Shown here in pieces: positions 7,635 through 11,086 of a DNA stretch of 11,086 nucleotides. The notes under the pieces were generated by a model. The model did no database searches. It saw only the letters and a program-made list of their open reading frames with translations, and was not told where the DNA came from. This DNA is from Isotricha intestinalis. Taxonomy: Eukaryota; Ciliophora; Litostomatea; Vestibuliferida; Isotrichidae. The stretch spans positions 1 to 11,086 of the forward strand of contig JAJJLU010001055.1 in the NCBI GenBank assembly GCA_023807065.1, in the 5' to 3' direction. Positions within the stretch are counted from its first letter, which is position 1. Every line of letters begins with the position of its first letter. The translations under genes were made by a program, and so were the position numbers.

Positions 7635-8993
7635 TTATATCAAAATGGTATCTATTCCATTTATATTTTTATTACGAGAAACAAATAATTTATTATTTTT
7701 ATAATTTTCTTGAGGTAAATAATCATAATCATCTTGTAATTCATTAGCTCGAGTTTTTCTTTTTTGAATGACAATACAAAATTTAATATATATAATAATA
7801 ATAAAGAGAGCTAATGACAAAATTATTATTATAATTAAAGAATAAGAAATTGGAATATTATTATAATTAATTGCACAAACTCCAAAAAGTTTTTTATCTC
7901 TGTCAAAAGAAATGTGATATTTTTGAAAGAATATTTTTCCTAATGACCATATTATAGAAGGAGGATCATGGAAAATAATCATGAAAAAGTATTTATTTTG
8001 AAAATGATAAAATAAATCTTTGTAATTGAAAGAAAAAGTATAATTCAAATGTTTATGATAAAAATTTAAAGAAGGGAATTTTTCAAAAGAAATATCATCA
8101 TCACAAACAAAATAAGTATATAACAATTTAAAAGAAATTTCTTTACATTTTCCACAAGTGAAATATATATTAAAGTAATTTTTTAATATTTCATTTTTAT
8201 AATTTTCACTCCCTTCAAAAAAATTATATTCATAAGCTAAAGAAGATAAAATTTTCTTATCAATTAAATTTCCATTTAAATAAACATCTAAACCAATATT
8301 CCATTGAATAGAAATATCATCAACTCCAATATAAGAAGTTTTAATATAATTTTCTATATTTTCATTATTTTCTATTTTAATATTATCTAAATAACTTCCT
8401 ATAATAAATTCTCCTTCATTTTCATTATTATATTTTAAAGAAAATGAATAATCATTTATTAATTTTTTTTCCTTTAATAATGAAATTAAATTATATTTTT
8501 CTGCTAAATTTTTTTCATTTGGTGTTAATTTTAAACCAATGATTCCACTTAAATAAGCAGAACTTTTTCTTAAATCATTTGCAATAATAATAGTTAGATT
8601 TTCACATTTTTTATTATTTCCAAAATTAATATTTTCAGAAGCTAAAATAGCTTTTGTAAAGTCATATTTATAATATTTAAAAATAACATCTTCTATATAA
8701 TTAAATGATGTAGAATTTAAATAATTAAATTTTATTATTGAACCATTAAAATTGTGACTTGTAATAAAAGAAGAATATTCTCTCATTTTAATAAACATTG
8801 GAATTGTTTGTTCTGGAGTTCCAATTTTTATTTCAAAATAAATTTTATTTTGATATAATTTCTCCATTAAATTTTCATTTGTTAGATTTTCTGGTTTTAA
8901 GGTTTTGAATTTTAATATTATATTTGGAGATACTATATTCATTAAAGTTAAAAGAAGAAATATTAATATTTTTTTATTTTGATGTTTATTCAT
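7635..8993 (-). CDS. Membrane-anchored aspartic protease-like protein (A1/pepsin fold) with both catalytic Asp lost
   Basis: The pepsin fold is visible in order: signal peptide at 1-23 with a KK then hydrophobic core; YFEIKIGTPEQ at 52-62, matching the strand before the first active site; SGIIGLKL at 149-156, matching the family's DGILGL; YSFSL then GEFIIGSYLDN at 182-204; and LGKIFFQKYHISFDRDKKLF at 351-370, matching the conserved C-terminal strand. Both active-site triads are gone. The first DTGS position reads KMRE (69-72), the second reads about SSLA (250-253). It is therefore unlikely to cleave peptides by the family mechanism; binding, adhesion or decoy roles are inference. Cysteines C280, C283, C297 and C373 and sequons at N36, N83, N93, N132 and N317 suit a secreted domain. 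A helix at 382-406 anchors it, followed by a basic KRK and a 45-residue tail with DYDYLP, a possible tyrosine sorting signal. It lies 235 bp upstream of the TmcB-like gene on the same strand. The frame is intact. Confidence 0.85.
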   Translation of the reverse strand: MNKHQNKKILIFLLLTLMNIVSPNIILKFKTLKPENLTNENLMEKLYQNKIYFEIKIGTPEQTIPMFIKMREYSSFITSHNFNGSIIKFNYLNSTSFNYIEDVIFKYYKYDFTKAILASENINFGNNKKCENLTIIIANDLRKSSAYLSGIIGLKLTPNEKNLAEKYNLISLLKEKKLINDYSFSLKYNNENEGEFIIGSYLDNIKIENNENIENYIKTSYIGVDDISIQWNIGLDVYLNGNLIDKKILSSLAYEYNFFEGSENYKNEILKNYFNIYFTCGKCKEISFKLLYTYFVCDDDISFEKFPSLNFYHKHLNYTFSFNYKDLFYHFQNKYFFMIIFHDPPSIIWSLGKIFFQKYHISFDRDKKLFGVCAINYNNIPISYSLIIIIILSLALFIIIIYIKFCIVIQKRKTRANELQDDYDYLPQENYKNNKLFVSRNKNINGIDTILI

Positions 8994-9232
8994 TTAGTCT
9001 GTTTTTTTAAAATATTTTTATTATTTTGATTTATTTATATAGTTATTTAGTATATTTTTTACGTTTATTTATTTTGAAATTATTGTTTTAAATTATAATC
9101 ATTTTTCTTTGATGTATAATATAAATTTTAATTTATTATTTAAAAATTGAATAAATTAAAAAATAAGAAATAAACTCAAAAAAATTCATTATTTTTAAAA
9201 ATAATTTTTGTATATTAAAAAAAATATAATTG

Positions 9233-11086
9233 ATGAATGAAGAATATATTATAATAGAATAGATTTAGGAACAATAAATTCAATACGAGCCCTTTATAAA
9301 GATAATAAAGCAAAAATAAATCCAGCATAAACAGGAACAGAGATTAATTCTTTTGAAATAATACATTTACAGAAAAAGAAATATTAATAGATGATGCTCA
9401 TAAAAATGTAATGTCAAGATATGAAAATAAAGCTATATACAATGTAAAGAAATTAATTCGAAAAAAATTTTCATGTAAAGAAGCTCAAGATGATATTTAT
9501 TCCTTTTACAATAGAACAAGAAAAAGAAAGAGATAAAAAGTTTAAGAGTAATAGAATATAATACTGGTTAAATAGATAAAAATTAACTCAACAAATATTA
9601 ACAATGATATTAAGAAAAATAAAAAATATAGAAAAATTTTCATTGAATAAAATAGTAATAATAATACTTCCAACATATTTTAATGAAGAAAAAAAACAAT
9701 TGAAACTGGAAGGATAGCAGGATTTCTATATATTAATTCCATTAATACTCCTGCTCTTGAATATTATATAATTAATAATAAAATATTATTAATATTTGTT
9801 TGATAAGGAGGAACTTTTGATATTTCTATTTTATATAAATAATATAATTAAAGTTTTATCTATTAAAGGAAAAGAACATTTAGGAGGTATTGATATTGAT
9901 AATAAATTATGTGTATATTATATGAATATATTTAAAAGAAGAAAATATTGATATTCTAATAAATATAAAGCAAAAATTAATTTTTGGACAAGTAAAAAAA
10001 GATTAATGATTTAAGAAAAACAGTGAAATATATATAAATTTATTGTCGAACATTTCTATAAAATTACAAAAAAGAATTAGAAATATATGTAAAAATATAT
10101 GCCTTAAAGATGTAAAAAAAAATAAAGAAGATATTGATAATATTTTTTAGTAGGTAGTTCATCAAGAATAAATATTCAAATTAATGAAGTTATTACTTTT
10201 GGAACAGAAATTCTAACAGAAAAAGAAAGAAATAAATTTGAAAAAGTTATAAAAGAATATGGAGAAAGAATAAAAATTATACAATTGATTAATATAAATC
10301 CAATATCAATAGGATTATACGCTAATATTGAATAAAAAAAAATATTATATAAATATTGATGTAAAAAGGAGAAAAGTTACCTTGTGAAAAGAAAGAAGTT
10401 TTTATAATTTCTAAAGATAATCAAACTCAAGTTTCTTTTGATATTTATCAAGATGACAATTATCATCCAAAAGACAAAGAAAATAGGAGGATTCATTTAA
10501 AAAAGGAGAAATTAAAGTTGATGATTATATGAAATTAGATGAAAATTGGATTTTTATTGAGTAAGCTAAAGAAATTGGAAATAAACAGTTTAACAATTTT
10601 ACTTTTAATAATATTTTAATTTATCTGACTAACAAATTTAACAATTTAAAAATCAAAACAATTCAAAAAAATAATAATGATAAATAAATATTATTTTGTC
10701 TAATCTAAAAGTTTAGTCAAAATGAAACATTGAATCATTCTAAAATGTATAGTAAAATTGAAGAAATTAAAACCTATTTTATGAATAATAAAAATAAATA
10801 GATTAAAAGCAATAGAATATTTAGAAAAAAGTTCATCTTTATCACAAAGAAGTTTCATTAAAAGAGAAAATAATATTTTATTTATAAAGCTAAAAAATCA
10901 TTATATAAAAAACAAAAAATAAGTAAATCTGAATTTTTAAAAAGAAAAGAAAAATTAGCAAAAGTTTGTTTAGATAATTCATCTCGAAGTTCTTATAATT
11001 TATTAGATTGTTATATTGTGGGTAAAATTTATTGGGAAGGAATTGGAGTTGAAAAAGATATTCAAATTACATTTTTAATTTATAAA
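9233..11086 (+). pseudogene. Decayed HSP70-like gene fused to Sel1-type repeats, running off the right edge
   Basis: HSP70 landmarks occur in the right order but in changing frames. RIDLGTINS (9256-9282) is the first phosphate loop. FTEKEILIDDAHKN begins near 9366. LPTYFNEE lies near 9667-9690 (family: VPAYFND), GRIAGF near 9708, and GGTFDISIL at 9807-9833 is the second phosphate loop. GKEHLGGIDIDNK spans about 9868-9906, LVGSSSRI at 10147-10170 matches the adenosine motif, NPISIGL lies near 10297, and GEKLPCEKKEVF with DNQTQV (10368-10431) belongs to the substrate-binding domain. KAIEYLEKSS (10806) leads to a Sel1-type repeat, VGKIYWEGIGVEKD (11018-11059). A base is missing near 9257, and another in the T run before 10147; others fall near 9360, 9502, 9700, 9845 and 10876. 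In-frame stops include 9328-9330, 9577-9579, 9801-9806 and 10562-10564. Key residues have also changed, for example the NEPTAA region. ATP-dependent chaperone activity is not expected. The ATG at 9233 is the likely ancestral start. Neighbouring genes are intact, so sequencing error alone is an unlikely cause. Confidence 0.85.

Noticed and set aside
9188..9205. Perfect 18-base palindrome (ATTATTTTT/AAAAATAAT) upstream of the HSP70 relic
   Set aside because: It consists only of A and T; such palindromes are expected often at this base composition and no second copy was found in a meaningful place.
9233..11086. Stops in the HSP70 region as evidence for a variant genetic code (TAA or TAG as glutamine)
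   Set aside because: Some stops could fit a glutamine position, but true frame changes are also present, and the four intact genes use CAA for Gln and stop at TAA without readthrough.
9233..11086. HSP70 region as a functional intron-containing gene
   Set aside because: Frame changes occur inside conserved motifs with only one or a few bases lost or gained, and no GT...AG intervals join the segments in a consistent way.

Overview
The window looks like intron-poor nuclear DNA from an extremely AT-rich unicellular eukaryote (G+C about one fifth by eye, not counted). The supports are a 1,409-residue polytopic membrane protein in one open frame, a pepsin-type (A1 family) fold with a signal peptide and membrane anchor, and an HSP70 relic joined to Sel1-type repeats. 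All four intact genes end in TAA and use CAA for glutamine, so there is no sign of a ciliate-style code. A parabasalid (Trichomonas/Tritrichomonas-like) is my best guess, because large TmcB-like membrane proteins, catalytically altered A1 protease-like surface proteins and intronless AT-rich genes fit together there. This is inference, and other AT-rich protists remain possible.

Layout. Positions 1-35 hold five perfect copies of a 7-base C-rich unit (AATCCCC), oriented as expected for the left end of a chromosome. After about 170 bases of featureless AT-rich DNA comes an unrecognised 471-aa soluble protein (minus strand, 210-1625). A 302-bp divergent region follows, with two copies of a 14-base motif, and then a 305-aa single-pass surface protein with a tandem MYNQQQ tail (plus, 1928-2845). 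A 324-bp convergent spacer separates it from the 1,409-aa TmcB-like protein (minus, 3170-7399). Next, in tandem, is a membrane-anchored aspartic-protease-like protein that has lost both catalytic aspartates (minus, 7635-8993). From 9233 to the right edge lies a heavily frameshifted HSP70-like gene running into a Sel1-type repeat (plus), read as a pseudogene.

Nothing shows that the genes form one pathway. Three of the four intact products are secretory or membrane proteins with predicted outward-facing domains. Together with the telomere-like start and a decaying gene copy, this resembles a subtelomeric surface-protein neighbourhood. No tRNA, rRNA, CRISPR array, transposase or phage-type gene was seen.
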